This document shows, piece after piece, positions 32,993 to 41,418 of a DNA stretch of 64,000 bases. The stretch lies in NCBI GenBank assembly GCA_046331545.1, contig JAXLQR010000002.1, positions 3,100,001-3,164,000 of the forward strand. The letters run 5' to 3'. How positions within the stretch are numbered: position 1 is the first letter of the stretch; each line of letters begins with the position of its first letter. The notes below the pieces were generated by a model, which searched no databases, was not told the origin of the DNA, and saw nothing but the letters and a program-made list of their open reading frames with translations. The stretch comes from JADJVL01 sp046331545. Lineage in GTDB: Bacteria > Acidobacteriota > Holophagae > Holophagales > Holophagaceae. A program made the translations under genes and the position numbers.

Positions 32993-33358
32993 ATGGTCCT
33001 CCAGCCCACCACTTCCACCTCCCGGGGCCGCCAGGTCGAGGGCGAGGGCATCCTCCGCCTCCTCCTCCTCGCCCTCGCCTTCGCGATGCCCCTGGCCTCG
33101 ATGATCTACATCCAGGTCCAGAACACCCGCATGAGCTACGCCATGAACGAGGTGCGGGACAGGATCAAGGTCGCCGAGGAGAACCAGCGCAAGCTCCTGC
33201 TGGAGCGCAGCCGCTTCCAGCGCGACGAGGAGGTCAGCGCGTATGCCGTCAAGGCGGGGCTCCAGCCCCGCAAGACCAGCCACCTGATCCGCCGCTCCTT
33301 CACGGCGGAGGACCAGAAGCTGGCGAAGCTCCACCCGGTCAGCTCCGACCGGCTGTGA
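32993..33358 (+). CDS. ftsL: FtsL-like cell-division protein
   Basis: A 121-residue bitopic protein in the ftsL position. It has a short cytoplasmic N-terminus, one membrane helix at about residues 22-42 (LRLLLLALAFAMPLASMIYI), then a periplasmic coiled coil (about 45-85) and a basic end. FtsL forms a complex with FtsB and FtsQ and activates FtsWI. Sequence similarity in this family is weak, so the call rests on topology and position. GGAG lies about 9 nt before ATG 32993. Confidence 0.8.
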   Translation: MVLQPTTSTSRGRQVEGEGILRLLLLALAFAMPLASMIYIQVQNTRMSYAMNEVRDRIKVAEENQRKLLLERSRFQRDEEVSAYAVKAGLQPRKTSHLIRRSFTAEDQKLAKLHPVSSDRL

Positions 33359-33400
33359 GGGCGGGCGCCTCCGTGGCCCCGCCGGGGTTAGGATGAGGGG

Positions 33401-33424
33401 AAGCCCCGCCTCGGCGGGGCTTTT
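33401..33424 (+). terminator. Intrinsic terminator between ftsL and ftsI
   Basis: A 10-bp stem AAGCCCCGCC/GGCGGGGCTT with a 2-nt loop, continuing into TTTT. It lies inside the dcw operon, 43 nt after the ftsL stop and 12 nt before ftsI, so it would attenuate rather than end the operon. Confidence 0.7.
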
Positions 33425-33435
33425 CAAAGCCCGAC

Positions 33436-35586
33436 ATGGCCCTCTTCACGCCCACCACCCGCCCCCGTCCCCTCCTCGGCGCCCCCGGCGCCGAGGCGCG
33501 GGTGGAGTCCCGCATGCCCTGGATCCTCGGCCTCGTCCTCGTCTGGGCGGTGGCGGTGCTCCTGCGCCTGGTGTGGGTGCAGGGAGTCCAGCACGCCCGC
33601 TACCGGGCCCGGGCCGAGGCCCAGCACCAGACCAAGGTGCCCATCGCGCCCATCCGCGGGGAGATCCGCGACCGGCGCGGGGAGAGCCTCGCGATCTCGC
33701 TGAAGGTCGAGAGCCTCTTCTGCAATCCGCCGGCCTTCTATCCCGACTACCGCGGCGGCAAGGGGGAGGAGGCGGTGTGGGGGAACCCGGACCGCAGGCT
33801 CGCGGAGGAGGTCGCGGGGAAGCTCGCCCCCGTGCTGGAGATGCCGAAGTCCATGGTGCTGGAGCGCCTGCTGCGCCGGAAGCCCTTCGTCTGGATCGAC
33901 CGCCAGCTCGAGCCCGGCAAGACCGCGGCGGTCAAGGCCCTCGTCAAGCAGCATGAATGGGAGGGCCTCGACTTCCTGCCCGAGAGCCGGCGCTACTATC
34001 CCCGCGGCAGCCTGGCCTGCCAGATCCTGGGCTTCACCGACATCGACGGCAACGGCCAGCTCGGCATCGAGCGCACCTTCCAGGACCAGCTCGCGGGCCA
34101 GCCCGGCGAGCTTCTCGCGCCCCGGGACGCCAAGGGCCGCCTGCTGATCCTCCAGGAGAACTACGCCAAGATCCCCGTCAACGGCGCCAGCCTCCAGCTC
34201 ACCCTCGACAGCACCATCCAGCACATCGTCGAGGAGGCCCTGGAGGACGCGGTGCGCCTCAGCCGCCCCGCCACCGCCTACGCGGTGGTGGTGGACCCCA
34301 ACACCGGCGAGATCCTCGCCATGGGGGGCACGCCGACCTTCGATCCGAACCACGTCCTGCCCCTCAAGTTCCGGAACCGGGACCCGAAGGACTTCACGGC
34401 CGCGGAACGGGAGGAGTACCGCAAGGAGCTCGAGCGCCAGAAGGCCGCCCGCAAGGTGCACCCGGTGGAGGACGCCTACGAGCCCGGCTCCACCATGAAG
34501 ATCTTCACCGCCGCCATCGCCCTGGAGGAGCGCACGGTGCACCTCGGGGAGAAGATCGACTGCATGGGCGGGCACTGGCGCTTCGACAAGACCCTCACCA
34601 TCAACGACACCCACAGCCACGGCATCCTCACCTTCGAGGAGGTGCTCTGGCAGAGCTCCAACGTGGGCGCCGCGAAGATCGGCCTCCGCCTCGACCCGGC
34701 GGTCCACTACCGCTACCTCCGCGATTTCGGCTTCGGCCAGCAGACGGGCCTCAACTTCCCGGGCGAGACCGCCGGCAGCCTCATGGCCCCGGACCGCTGG
34801 AGCGGGACCACCCAGCCCACCTTCTGCTACGGCTACGGCCTCAGCACCTCGCCGCTCCAGATCCTGATGGCCGGCTGCGCCCTGGCCAACGGCGGCAAGC
34901 TCATGCAGCCGCTGCTGGTGCGCCGGATGTTCAACGACCAGGGCGCGCTGCTCAAGCCCTTCGATCCGGTGGTGCGCAAGCAGGTGATCAGCGAGGAGAC
35001 CTCCGGACTCATGCGGGAGGCCCTCAAGGGCGTGATCACCCTGGGCACCGCGAAGAAGGCGAAGCTCGAGGGTGTGGAGGCCTTCGGCAAGACCGGCACC
35101 GCCCGCAAGATCATCAACGGCAAGTACGACCCGCGGCGGCATTTCGCCTCCTTCCTGGGCTTCTTCCCGGCGGACAAGCCCCAGTACGGGATGCTCTTCA
35201 TGCTGGACGACCCCGCCGGCGACGTGACCGGCGGCGACGTGGCCGCGCCCCTCTTCAAGAAGATCGGCGACGGCATCCTGCGCTACCGCGCCAACGTCGC
35301 GGCGGACCAGCGGGAGCCCGACCTCAAGCTGTCCCTGCGCGACTGGCCCAGCAGCGAGAGCAGCGAGGCCGCCATCCACGTGGAGGTGGGCAAGGTGCCC
35401 GACGTGCGCGGCCTGAGCCTCAAGGCGGCCATCCAGCGCGTGGTCCTGGCCGGAGGCGACCCCCGCATCGAGGGTGCGCCCCGCGGGTCCATGGCCCTGA
35501 AGGTCGGTGCCCAGAGCCCCGAGCCCGGCGCGGACCTGAAGGTCGGCGCCAAGGTGGTCCTCACCGTGGGCGGGGGCGGCCCGTGA
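33436..35586 (+). CDS. ftsI: Septal transpeptidase FtsI/PBP3 with PASTA domain
   Basis: A 716-residue class B penicillin-binding protein. A membrane helix at about 29-48 is followed by the pedestal domain (QTKVPIAPIRGEIRDRRGESLA) and the transpeptidase domain. The active site shows Ser-x-x-Lys in PGSTMKIF, Ser-x-Asn in QSSNVG, and KTGT in AFGKTGTARK. A C-terminal PASTA repeat (VGKVPDVRGLSLKAAIQRV onward) completes it; E. coli FtsI lacks PASTA. It crosslinks septal peptidoglycan with FtsW, which is not in the window. Its TGA overlaps the GTG of murE. No good Shine-Dalgarno is seen. Confidence 0.93.
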   Translation: MALFTPTTRPRPLLGAPGAEARVESRMPWILGLVLVWAVAVLLRLVWVQGVQHARYRARAEAQHQTKVPIAPIRGEIRDRRGESLAISLKVESLFCNPPAFYPDYRGGKGEEAVWGNPDRRLAEEVAGKLAPVLEMPKSMVLERLLRRKPFVWIDRQLEPGKTAAVKALVKQHEWEGLDFLPESRRYYPRGSLACQILGFTDIDGNGQLGIERTFQDQLAGQPGELLAPRDAKGRLLILQENYAKIPVNGASLQLTLDSTIQHIVEEALEDAVRLSRPATAYAVVVDPNTGEILAMGGTPTFDPNHVLPLKFRNRDPKDFTAAEREEYRKELERQKAARKVHPVEDAYEPGSTMKIFTAAIALEERTVHLGEKIDCMGGHWRFDKTLTINDTHSHGILTFEEVLWQSSNVGAAKIGLRLDPAVHYRYLRDFGFGQQTGLNFPGETAGSLMAPDRWSGTTQPTFCYGYGLSTSPLQILMAGCALANGGKLMQPLLVRRMFNDQGALLKPFDPVVRKQVISEETSGLMREALKGVITLGTAKKAKLEGVEAFGKTGTARKIINGKYDPRRHFASFLGFFPADKPQYGMLFMLDDPAGDVTGGDVAAPLFKKIGDGILRYRANVAADQREPDLKLSLRDWPSSESSEAAIHVEVGKVPDVRGLSLKAAIQRVVLAGGDPRIEGAPRGSMALKVGAQSPEPGADLKVGAKVVLTVGGGGP

Positions 35587-37046
35587 AGTTCGGCGACTGG
35601 ATCCAGGGTCTGGAAGTCGTCGCCGGGCGGGGCCCCATGGACGCGGAGGTCCTGGACCTCACCAGCGACAGCCGGGAGGTGCGCCCCGGCGCCTGCTTCG
35701 TGGCCCTGAAGGGCGAGAAGCACGACGGCGCGGCCTTCATCCCCGGCGTGGTGGCGCGGGGCGCCACGGCCGTGCTCTGCGACGGCGAGGCCGAGGTGCC
35801 GCCCGGCATCGCCTTCGGCGTCCTCGCCGATGGTCGCCGCACCATGGCGGACGCCGCGCGGAAGCTGTACGGCGCGCCGGACGAACGGCTCGCGCTGATC
35901 GGCGTCACGGGCACCAACGGCAAGACCACGGTGACGACCCTCATCCGCCAGCTCCTGCGCGGCCGGGGCCTGGGCTGCGGCCTCATCGGCACCGTGACGA
36001 ACGCCGCCGGGGAGGTGGAGGAGGAGGCCAGCCGCACCACGCCGGAGAGCCCGGCCTTCTACCGCTGGCTGCGCCGCAGCGCCGACGCCGGGGACGTCGC
36101 GGTGGCCGCCGAGGTCAGCAGCCACGCCCTCTGCCTGGGCCGCGTCCACGGCGCGCGCTTCCGGGTCGGCGTCTTCACCAACCTCACCCAGGACCACCTG
36201 GACTTCCACGGCGACATGGAGGCCTACTTCGAGGCGAAGCGGCGCCTCTTCACCCAGAGCCGCGGGGCCCTGGTGAACGCGGACTGCCCCTACGGGCGGC
36301 GCATCCTCGCCGAGGATCCCCGGGCCCGCAGCTTCGCCCTGGACGGCGAGGCCACCTACCGCGCCGTCGACGTGGACCTCGGACCCACGGGGACGCGCTT
36401 CACGCTGCTCGACCCCGGGGGGCGTCGGGCCGTGGACAGCCCGCTGCTGGGCCGCTTCAACGTCTCGAACCTCCTGGCGGCCCTGGGCGCCCTCGCCGAG
36501 GCCGGCTTCGACCTCGCGGACCTGCTCCTCGCCGTGCCCGGACTCACCGGGGCGCCGGGCCGGCTGGAGCGCGTGGACCGCGGCCAGCCCTTCGGCGTGG
36601 TGGTGGACTACGCGCACACCCCGGACGCCCTGGAGAAGATCCTCGCCGAGGGCCGGCGGCTGCTGAAGCCCGGCGGGCGCCTCCACGCGCTCTTCGGCTG
36701 CGGCGGGGACCGGGACCGGACGAAGCGGCCCCTCATGGCCGCCGCGGTGGCGAAGCGCGCCGACGTGGTCTGGCACACCAGCGACAATCCCCGCGGTGAG
36801 GACCCCGAGCGCGTCCTGGACGACGCGGCGCCGGGGATCCCGGAGGGGCTGCGCGCGGATCCGGCCCGCTACCACCGACTCGCCGACCGACGCGAAGCTG
36901 TGCGGCTGGCCATCCTCGACGCCCGTCCCGGCGATCTGCTCATCCTCGCGGGCAAGGGCCACGAGCCCTACCAGGAGATCGCCGGCGTGAAGCATCCCTA
37001 CAGCGACCGCGCGGCGGTGGAAGCGGCCCTGGAGGCGTTGCGATGA
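35583..37046 (+). CDS. murE: UDP-MurNAc-tripeptide synthetase MurE (meso-DAP type)
   Basis: A 487-residue Mur ligase. The ATP site reads VTGTNGKTTVTTLI. The middle carries TPESPAFYRWL, EVSSHAL and NLTQDHLDFHGDMEAY. The C-terminal domain has HTSDNPRGEDP; the DNPR motif is the known determinant for meso-diaminopimelate over lysine. It adds the third residue of the stem peptide in the cytoplasm. GTG 35583 overlaps the ftsI stop, and the TGA overlaps the murF ATG. Confidence 0.95.
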   Translation: MKFGDWIQGLEVVAGRGPMDAEVLDLTSDSREVRPGACFVALKGEKHDGAAFIPGVVARGATAVLCDGEAEVPPGIAFGVLADGRRTMADAARKLYGAPDERLALIGVTGTNGKTTVTTLIRQLLRGRGLGCGLIGTVTNAAGEVEEEASRTTPESPAFYRWLRRSADAGDVAVAAEVSSHALCLGRVHGARFRVGVFTNLTQDHLDFHGDMEAYFEAKRRLFTQSRGALVNADCPYGRRILAEDPRARSFALDGEATYRAVDVDLGPTGTRFTLLDPGGRRAVDSPLLGRFNVSNLLAALGALAEAGFDLADLLLAVPGLTGAPGRLERVDRGQPFGVVVDYAHTPDALEKILAEGRRLLKPGGRLHALFGCGGDRDRTKRPLMAAAVAKRADVVWHTSDNPRGEDPERVLDDAAPGIPEGLRADPARYHRLADRREAVRLAILDARPGDLLILAGKGHEPYQEIAGVKHPYSDRAAVEAALEALR

Positions 37047-38431
37047 CGGGTCTCTGGAGCCTCGCCGAGGCGGCCGGCCGCGTCGGCGGGACCGTGCGGG
37101 GGGATGGCGCCGTGGTGCCCTCCGCCCTCTCCATCGACACGCGCACGATCATGCCCGGCGAAGCCTTCGTGGCCCTGCGGGCGGAGCGGGACGGCCACGC
37201 CTTCGCGGCCCAGGCGGCGGCCGTGGGCGCCTGCGCGCTGGTGGTGGACCATGCGCTGGACCTGGACCTGCCGCAGCTCGTGGTGCCCGACACCCTGGCC
37301 GCGATGCAGGCCTGGGGCGCGGCGCGGCTGGCGGCCGTCCGCCCCAAGGCGGTGTTCGGCGTCACCGGCAGCGTGGGCAAGACCAGCACCAAGGAGCTGC
37401 TGGCGGCGGCCACGGGCGGCTGGAAGACGCCGGGGAACCGCAACAACACCCTGGGCCTGCCCCAGGCCCTGGCCACGCTGCCCGCCGGCGAGCGGGCCGC
37501 GGTGCTGGAGATGGGCATGAGCACCGCCGGGGAGATCCGGCGGCTCACGGAGCTCGCGCCGCCGGACTTCGGCCTCATCACGGTCGTGGGCACGGCCCAC
37601 ATCGAGAACTTCAGCGAGGGCCAGCTCGGCATCGCCAAGGCCAAGGGCGAGCTGGTGGCGGGCCTCCGTCCCGGCGGCGCCTGGACCTTCCTCGCCGCGG
37701 ATCCCTGGTGCCGCTGGATCGCGGAGCAGCCCTGGGCCGCGCACGTCCTCGCCGTGCCCGTGGGGGAGGGGCAGGACTTCGGCTGGGAGGCGGCGGAGTC
37801 CCTCGGCCCGAAGGGGGAGCGCTTCGTGCTGCGCACGCCGGAGGCACGGCTCGACGTCGCCCTCCGGCTGCGGGGCGCCCACCAGGTGCGCAACGCGGCG
37901 CTGGCTGGCGCCGTGGCCCTGCTGGCGGGCTTCGACCGGGACGCCGTGGCCCGGGGCCTGGGAACGGTGGAACCCGAACCCGGCCGCGGCCGCCTCCACG
38001 CCCTGGGCGGGGGCGGCTGGCTGCTGGACGAGAGCTACAACGCCAGCCAGGACTCCATCCTCGCCTGCGCGGCCTCCCTCCTCGAACTCGAAGGCGGATC
38101 GGCGGTGGCGGTGCTGGGCTGCATGCGGGAGCTGGGCGCGGAGTCCGCCCGGCTGCACGAGGCCACCGGGGCGGGGCTGAGGGCCCTCGGCCTCCAGGGC
38201 GTGTGGGTCTACGGCCCGGAGGCCATGGACCTGGCCCGGGGCTTCGGCGCGGGGGCCCGGGCCTTCCCGCACTTCGAGGCCCTGCGGGACGACCCGTCGG
38301 GCCTGGCGGCCCTTCCGGCGGGCGCCCGGATCCTGGTGAAGGGCAGCCGCTTCTGGCGCGCGGAGCGGGCGGTGGACTGGCTCCTGGAGGCTCGTCCAGG
38401 CGGGAGCGCGCCGGAAAATAGGCCAGAATGA
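37043..38431 (+). CDS. murF: UDP-MurNAc-tripeptide:D-Ala-D-Ala ligase MurF
   Basis: A 462-residue MurF. It has an N-terminal UDP-binding domain (SIDTRTIMPGEAFVALR), the P-loop FGVTGSVGKTSTKELL, the NRNNTLGLPQAL and EMGMSTAGEI motifs, NAALAGAVALLAGF, and the C-terminal domain LDESYNASQDS. It completes the pentapeptide before transfer to lipid. It overlaps murE in ATGA. A 51-nt gap separates it from mraY. Confidence 0.95.
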   Translation: MTGLWSLAEAAGRVGGTVRGDGAVVPSALSIDTRTIMPGEAFVALRAERDGHAFAAQAAAVGACALVVDHALDLDLPQLVVPDTLAAMQAWGAARLAAVRPKAVFGVTGSVGKTSTKELLAAATGGWKTPGNRNNTLGLPQALATLPAGERAAVLEMGMSTAGEIRRLTELAPPDFGLITVVGTAHIENFSEGQLGIAKAKGELVAGLRPGGAWTFLAADPWCRWIAEQPWAAHVLAVPVGEGQDFGWEAAESLGPKGERFVLRTPEARLDVALRLRGAHQVRNAALAGAVALLAGFDRDAVARGLGTVEPEPGRGRLHALGGGGWLLDESYNASQDSILACAASLLELEGGSAVAVLGCMRELGAESARLHEATGAGLRALGLQGVWVYGPEAMDLARGFGAGARAFPHFEALRDDPSGLAALPAGARILVKGSRFWRAERAVDWLLEARPGGSAPENRPE

Positions 38432-38482
38432 TCGTCTCCGGTTCCGCTTCCACCGCTTCGACGCCGCTTCCCTGAAGGCCTG

Positions 38483-39571
38483 ATGCTCCCCTGGCTCCTC
38501 TTTCCCTTCCGCGACGCCATCCGGGGTCTCGGCGTCCTGCGCTACATCACCTTCCGCGCCGCCATGGCCGCGGCGACGGCCTTCCTGCTGGCCCTCGTCT
38601 TCGGGCCCTGGATGATCCGCAAGCTCCGGGAGCTGAAGATGGGCCAGCACATCCGCGAGGAGGGCCCGCAGCACCACCAGGGCAAGGCGGGCACGCCCAC
38701 CATGGGCGGGCTGCTCATCGTGGTGGTGATCACGGTGTCCACGCTGCTCTGGTGCGACCTGAAGGCGGGGACCATCTGGGTCTCGCTCATCGCGCTGCTG
38801 GGCTTCGGCGCGGTGGGGGCCCTGGACGACGCGAAGAAGCTGCTCAGGAAGCAGAACCTCGGCCTCAGCACCTGGCAGAAGATGCTGGCGCTCACGGTGA
38901 TCTCGGTGGTGGTGGGCTTCCTCATCCTGGACTTCGGCCTGCGGGGCGCCCAGACGTCCCAGCTCTCGGTGCCCTTCCTCAAGAACTTCGTGCCGGACGT
39001 GGGCATCTTCCTGATCCCCTGGATCGCCTTCGTGATGGTGGGCACCAGCAACGCCGTGAACCTGACCGACGGCCTGGACGGGCTGGCCGCGGGGGGCACG
39101 CTCATCGTCTCGCTCACCTTCGCGGTGCTGGCCTACGTGGCGGGCCACGTGAAGATCGCCACCTACCTCGTCGTGCCCTACGTGCCCGGCGCGGCGGAAC
39201 TGTCGGTCTTCATCGCCGCCATGGTGGGCGCCTGCCTGGGCTTCCTCTGGTTCAACGCCCATCCGGCCGAAGTGTTCATGGGCGACACCGGCTCGCTCGC
39301 CCTGGGCGGCGCGCTCGGGACCGTGGCCTGCACCATCAAGCAGGAGCTGCTCCTCGCCATCGCCGGCGGCCTCTTCGTCATCGAGGCCATCTCCGTGATC
39401 CTCCAGGTCGGCAGCTACAAGCTGAGGGACGGCAAGCGCATCTTCCGCATGGCGCCCTTCCACCACCACATGGAGCTGGGCGGACTGGCGGAGACGAAGG
39501 TGGTGATCCGGCTCTGGATCACGGCGATCATCTGCTCGGTGCTGGCGCTGGCGTCGCTGAAGTTGAGGTAG
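38483..39571 (+). CDS. mraY: Phospho-MurNAc-pentapeptide transferase MraY
   Basis: A 362-residue integral membrane enzyme with about ten transmembrane helices. The cytoplasmic motifs are GTPTMGG, the Asp pair in GALDDAKKLL, NAVNLTDGLDGLAAG, and MGDTGSLALGG, with the loop FRMAPFHHHMELGG. It makes lipid I from UDP-MurNAc-pentapeptide and undecaprenyl phosphate. It is the last dcw gene here. The usual followers murD, ftsW, murG and murC are absent; a hairpin and an IS110 element come next. Confidence 0.96.
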   Translation: MLPWLLFPFRDAIRGLGVLRYITFRAAMAAATAFLLALVFGPWMIRKLRELKMGQHIREEGPQHHQGKAGTPTMGGLLIVVVITVSTLLWCDLKAGTIWVSLIALLGFGAVGALDDAKKLLRKQNLGLSTWQKMLALTVISVVVGFLILDFGLRGAQTSQLSVPFLKNFVPDVGIFLIPWIAFVMVGTSNAVNLTDGLDGLAAGGTLIVSLTFAVLAYVAGHVKIATYLVVPYVPGAAELSVFIAAMVGACLGFLWFNAHPAEVFMGDTGSLALGGALGTVACTIKQELLLAIAGGLFVIEAISVILQVGSYKLRDGKRIFRMAPFHHHMELGGLAETKVVIRLWITAIICSVLALASLKLR

Positions 39572-39630
39572 GGGAGAAGTCCAATCAACCGACGGGAAGA
39601 CCACCCATAGTTGGGGTTGACCTTCCAGGA

Positions 39631-39681
39631 GCACCACGATCAAGCACGGCCGCGCCCTTCGGCCGTGCTTGATCGCGGTGC
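39631..39681. repeat. REP-like hairpin A (22-bp stem, 7-nt loop)
   Basis: Arms 39631-39652 and 39660-39681 pair over 22 bp with one mismatch. The loop is CGCCCTT. It lies 60 bp after mraY. Hairpin B at 41266-41318, read on the opposite strand, has the same loop and a similar stem. There is no T-run, so it is not a standard terminator. Confidence 0.75.
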
Positions 39682-39869
39682 CGGCAAGCGAAGCGCGCCA
39701 GGTCGGGGAACGGAGATATCGATCCGCCTCCGAGACGGGGACGTCTGGAGGAGAGTCGTTATGAAGTTCGTCCCACCCGGGAGCCGATCCCGGCCAGCTC
39801 ATGGCTCATGTTCCTGCCGTGATGGTGTGGTCGCGCGCAACCCCCTTTCCCTTCGCCAGGTGAGGATGC

Positions 39870-39970
39870 GCCTCCGGGGCAGGCGGACAAGGACGCGAAA
39901 GGCCCGCCAGGAAAGGCGCTGTCAGGCCTTTCGCGGTCCCGCTGAGGCTTTGTCCGCCTGCCCCGGAGGC
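39870..39970. ncRNA. Long hairpin downstream of the transposase, candidate bridge or structured RNA
   Basis: A perfect 21-bp inverted repeat (39870-39890 with 39950-39970) encloses a second 14-bp stem with one bulge (39891-39904 with about 39925-39939). Inside this is a small CGCC/GGCG hairpin (39905-39918). The 101-nt structure starts 36 nt after the transposase stop. IS1111-group IS110 elements encode their bridge RNA on this side. Another imperfect hairpin (CCTCCGAGACG / CGTCTGGAGG) lies near 39728-39756. The RNA role is inferred; the repeat itself is certain. Confidence 0.45.
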
Positions 39971-40005
39971 TTGTTGCTGCCGATACGAAGGGAAAGGTGG
40001 ATGGA

Positions 40006-41007
40006 TCAGGACGCCGCGGGAATGGGGCCGGAAGGGTAATCCGCTCGGTAGTCCATCTCGTGCACGAGGAGGGCTCTCATGAGCAGGAGCAGCCGACGCA
40101 TCACGGCTCCCAGCGCGGATTTCCGGGCCTTGCCCCGGGCGACCAGCGCATCGAACACGGCTTTCATTGGCCCATCGCTGCGCAGGGAGGCCATGGCCGC
40201 GAGGTAGAGCAACTGGCGGATCCGGCTGTTGCCCTGCTTGCACATCCGGGTCCTGCCGCGCACGGAAGTCCCTGACAGCCGTTGTCTCGGCGAGACACCC
40301 ACGTAAGCCCCCAGCTGCCTGGCCCGCTGGAACCGGCGGAGGTCCCCCAAAATGGCCAGCACGCTGATGGCGACGATGGGGCCGATCCCCGGAATGGTCA
40401 TCAGCCTCCTCATGTCGGCCTTCATGGCAGGGTGCGCATCCATCAAGTCGTGGATCCCGGCCTCGATCCGAGAGATCGCATCCTTCAGTTGGCGCTCGAG
40501 GCCTTCCCGCACGTCAGTGAGCAGGTCGGACTGGCCCGAATTGGGTCGCTTCCGGGTGTCGGCGAGCATCTGGACCAGGGCTTCCCGTTCGTGGAGCAGT
40601 TCCCTCAGCCGCATCCGCTCCGGCTCTGGGACCCAGCTCGCTTCGGGGCGGTGGGACGCCGCGAAACAGGCAATGACCCGCGCGTCGATCCGGTCGTTCT
40701 TGTTCCGGACAGCAAGGGATCGTCCGAAGGCCTTGACCTGCATCGGGTTCAGAACGCACACGCGAAGACCCGGCCGGACTTCCCTTAGCCATTCGGCCAC
40801 CTCCTGGCTGAAGCGGCCAGTCGACTCCAGCGCCACACCGGCAACCTCGCCGGCCTGGTCCAGGCAGGCTTGGATCCCGGCCCGCGTTCGGGGGTGGTTG
40901 TGGACGTCGGCCCGGAGTTCCGGGGCAGAACCTTCCACCCCTAACGCGGCGTCAAATGTCGCCGAGGAGATGTCGAGCCCGAGCCAACGGGTTGGGTGTA
41001 TGGTCAT
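40006..41007 (-). CDS. IS110-family transposase (DEDD recombinase)
   Basis: A 333-residue intact transposase. The RuvC-like domain shows the DEDD tetrad: Asp12 (LGLDISS), Glu61 (ALESTGRF), Asp105 and Asp108 (KNDRIDARVIA). A coiled-coil middle leads to the C-terminal Tnp domain with IPGIGPIVAISVLAILGDLRRF and LGAYVGVSPRQRLSGTSVRG, which includes the Ser nucleophile region. It catalyses RNA-guided recombination in characterised family members. ATG 41007 has GGAGG 6 nt ahead, and that GGAGG can be masked by a small hairpin. The open frame reaches 41142 but the extra codons are not transposase-like. Confidence 0.93.
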   Translation of the reverse strand: MTIHPTRWLGLDISSATFDAALGVEGSAPELRADVHNHPRTRAGIQACLDQAGEVAGVALESTGRFSQEVAEWLREVRPGLRVCVLNPMQVKAFGRSLAVRNKNDRIDARVIACFAASHRPEASWVPEPERMRLRELLHEREALVQMLADTRKRPNSGQSDLLTDVREGLERQLKDAISRIEAGIHDLMDAHPAMKADMRRLMTIPGIGPIVAISVLAILGDLRRFQRARQLGAYVGVSPRQRLSGTSVRGRTRMCKQGNSRIRQLLYLAAMASLRSDGPMKAVFDALVARGKARKSALGAVMRRLLLLMRALLVHEMDYRADYPSGPIPAAS

Positions 41008-41013
41008 GGCGTT

Positions 41014-41027
41014 CCTCCTCACGGAGG
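41014..41027 (-). promoter_or_regulatory. Hairpin masking the transposase ribosome-binding site
   Basis: On the minus strand, CCTCC, a GTGA (GNRA-type) tetraloop and GGAGG form a 5-bp stem whose 3' arm is the Shine-Dalgarno, 6 nt before the ATG. It could keep transposase translation low. Confidence 0.45.
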
Positions 41028-41265
41028 CACAAGCAAGTGCCCACCTGCCCCAGCATGTGAATTCGGATTCGTCCGAGATGGTGTCCGGGCCTTCGGTGGA
41101 GCACGAGGAGGGGGGAGGGCTCAATCGCGGCAACGGAATCAAGGTTCCAGCTACGCTTCCGGCCTCATCCCCCCTCCGCCCTGCTCCCGTGTCAAAGACC
41201 CCGGCCGCGGGGCTGAAGGGAACATACCCCCGGGGACGACCGAAACATACACGCTTCGCTTGGCC

Positions 41266-41318
41266 GCATTCTCGTCAATCATGGCCCGAAGGGCGCGGGC
41301 CATGGTTGACGAGGATGC
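41266..41318. repeat. REP-like hairpin B (23-bp stem, 7-nt loop)
   Basis: Arms 41266-41288 and 41296-41318 pair over 23 bp with two G-U wobbles. The loop AAGGGCG is the exact reverse complement of the loop of hairpin A (39653-39659). On the minus strand the two stems align with few differences and two indels. It lies about 100 bp before rbfA. Confidence 0.75.
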
Positions 41319-41404
41319 CTTTCGAGGGTCGACACCCCTAGGACCTGACGGACGTCTGCCGATGGATGGGACCTCCGTGCCCGACCGGAACCTCTCCGCC
41401 CGGC

Positions 41405-41410
41405 TACACT
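41405..41410 (+). promoter_or_regulatory. -10 box of rbfA, probably leaderless
   Basis: TACACT ends 8 nt before ATG 41419, and the intervening bases (GTCCCCCC) contain no Shine-Dalgarno. No convincing -35 is seen. It gives rbfA-truB its own promoter downstream of the IS element. Confidence 0.55.
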
Positions 41411-41418
41411 GTCCCCCC

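Larger units (their letters stand above)
39690..41260 (-). mobile_element. IS110-family insertion sequence (approximate limits)
   Basis: One transposase gene is flanked by non-coding DNA on both sides (39572-40005 and 41008-41418), as in IS110-family elements, which carry a non-coding bridge RNA at one end. The element has no classical terminal inverted repeats, and I could not find a duplicated core, so the ends are set only to lie between hairpins A and B. It sits between mraY and rbfA. Confidence 0.55.

Noticed and set aside
39572..40005. Short open frames such as 39611-40039
   Set aside because: They cross strong palindromes, contain no recognisable motif and have weak codon bias. The region is better explained as non-coding IS and REP-like DNA.
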